NCBI GenBank assembly: GCA_030426445.1
Contig: JAUHYS010000154.1
Location: forward strand, 1 to 5,635
Direction of reading: 5' to 3'
DNA from: a bacterium
Lineage (GTDB): Bacteria; UBA10199; DSSB01
Length of the DNA: 5,635 nt
Below, in pieces: positions 5,321-5,635 of the stretch. Position 1 is the first letter of the stretch. Each line of letters begins with the position of its first letter. Under the pieces are notes generated by a model. The model searched no databases and was not told where the DNA came from. It saw nothing but the letters and a program-made list of their open reading frames with translations. The translations under genes and the position numbers were made by a program.

Positions 5321-5635
5321 AAGACCCCTTGAGTTTTACAAAACGACAACGAGAAATTTTTTCCTGATGAATTTTTTTACCCTGCCTTTTTATATAAGTC
5401 AGAGTTTGTTCTTCGGCATCGCCCACCGGAATAATCAAACGCCCACCCTCAGCTAGTTGATTAAGGTAAGGTTGCGGAATTGCCGGGCTGGCCGCCGAAA
5501 CAATAATCGCATCATATGGCGCGTATTTACTCCAGCCCATGGTGCCATCCCCCAACCTGAGATGAACATTAATGTAGCCTAAATTTTTAAGCCGGCTTCT
5601 GGCTCCAAAAAATAAAGCGGATAAACGCTCTATTG
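5301..5635 (-). CDS. pcm: Protein-L-isoaspartate O-methyltransferase, C-terminal half (runs off the right edge)
   Basis: Pcm methylates L-isoaspartyl residues in damaged proteins with S-adenosylmethionine, allowing them to revert to aspartate. The window holds the last 110 residues (frame open from 5633), about half of a protein of usually 200-220 residues. Visible family hallmarks are IERL followed by a helix with ARSRLKNLG, LGDGTMGW, YAPYDAIIVSAA (usually DAIIVTAA; here Ser), IPQPYLNQLAEGGRLIIPVG, and the C-terminal RFVKLKGSYGF. The glycine-rich SAM motif I and the start lie beyond the edge. The TTG at 5555 is internal, not a start. The stop at 5301-5303 lies inside the next gene. Confidence 0.95.
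   Translation of the reverse strand, partial: IERLSALFFGARSRLKNLGYINVHLRLGDGTMGWSKYAPYDAIIVSAASPAIPQPYLNQLAEGGRLIIPVGDAEEQTLTYIKRQGKKIHQEKISRCRFVKLKGSYGFSVV

Overview
The window looks like ordinary chromosome from a fairly A/T-rich Gram-negative bacterium (GC not computed). The best guess is one of the deltaproteobacterial or myxobacterial-like lineages. The reasons are a lipoprotein M23 peptidase directly behind pcm, as in the surE-pcm-nlpD neighbourhood of proteobacteria, and a large secreted VWA protein with CxDxNPCTxDxC-type cysteine repeats, a thrombospondin type-3 calcium motif and a GC-S/membrane/Arg-Lys C-terminal tail. That combination is typical of deltaproteobacterial surface proteins. 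This lineage call is inference. No mobile element, CRISPR array, tRNA or rRNA was seen.

Layout. Bases 1-1544 (+) carry a phytoene-desaturase-like (CrtI family) FAD oxidoreductase whose visible frame lacks the N-terminal Rossmann FAD-binding segment. A second frame, open to the left edge, looks like the missing upstream part out of register, so the gene is probably frameshifted or misassembled near the edge. Bases 1545-1692 separate convergent genes and hold a good intrinsic terminator serving the minus-strand gene. Bases 1693-3312 (-) encode the VWA surface protein. It is preceded by a 304-base gene-free stretch with a convincing sigma-70 promoter and a leader of about 240 nt with possible secondary structure.

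Bases 3617-5635 (-) hold four genes read right to left. They are the C-terminal half of pcm (protein repair methyltransferase), an M23 lipoprotein peptidase overlapping pcm by 20 bases, apt (adenine salvage), and a DUF456 membrane protein. A REP-like imperfect palindrome sits between apt and the DUF456 gene.

The genes do not form one pathway. pcm and the M23 gene are translationally linked housekeeping or cell-envelope genes, apt is nucleotide salvage and may be co-transcribed, and the VWA protein is a stand-alone, separately promoted and terminated surface protein. No clearly new multi-gene system is visible. The items most worth a second look are the broken CrtI-like gene at the left edge, the surface protein with its sorting-type tail, its leader, and the NlpD-position peptidase that keeps a full set of catalytic residues.
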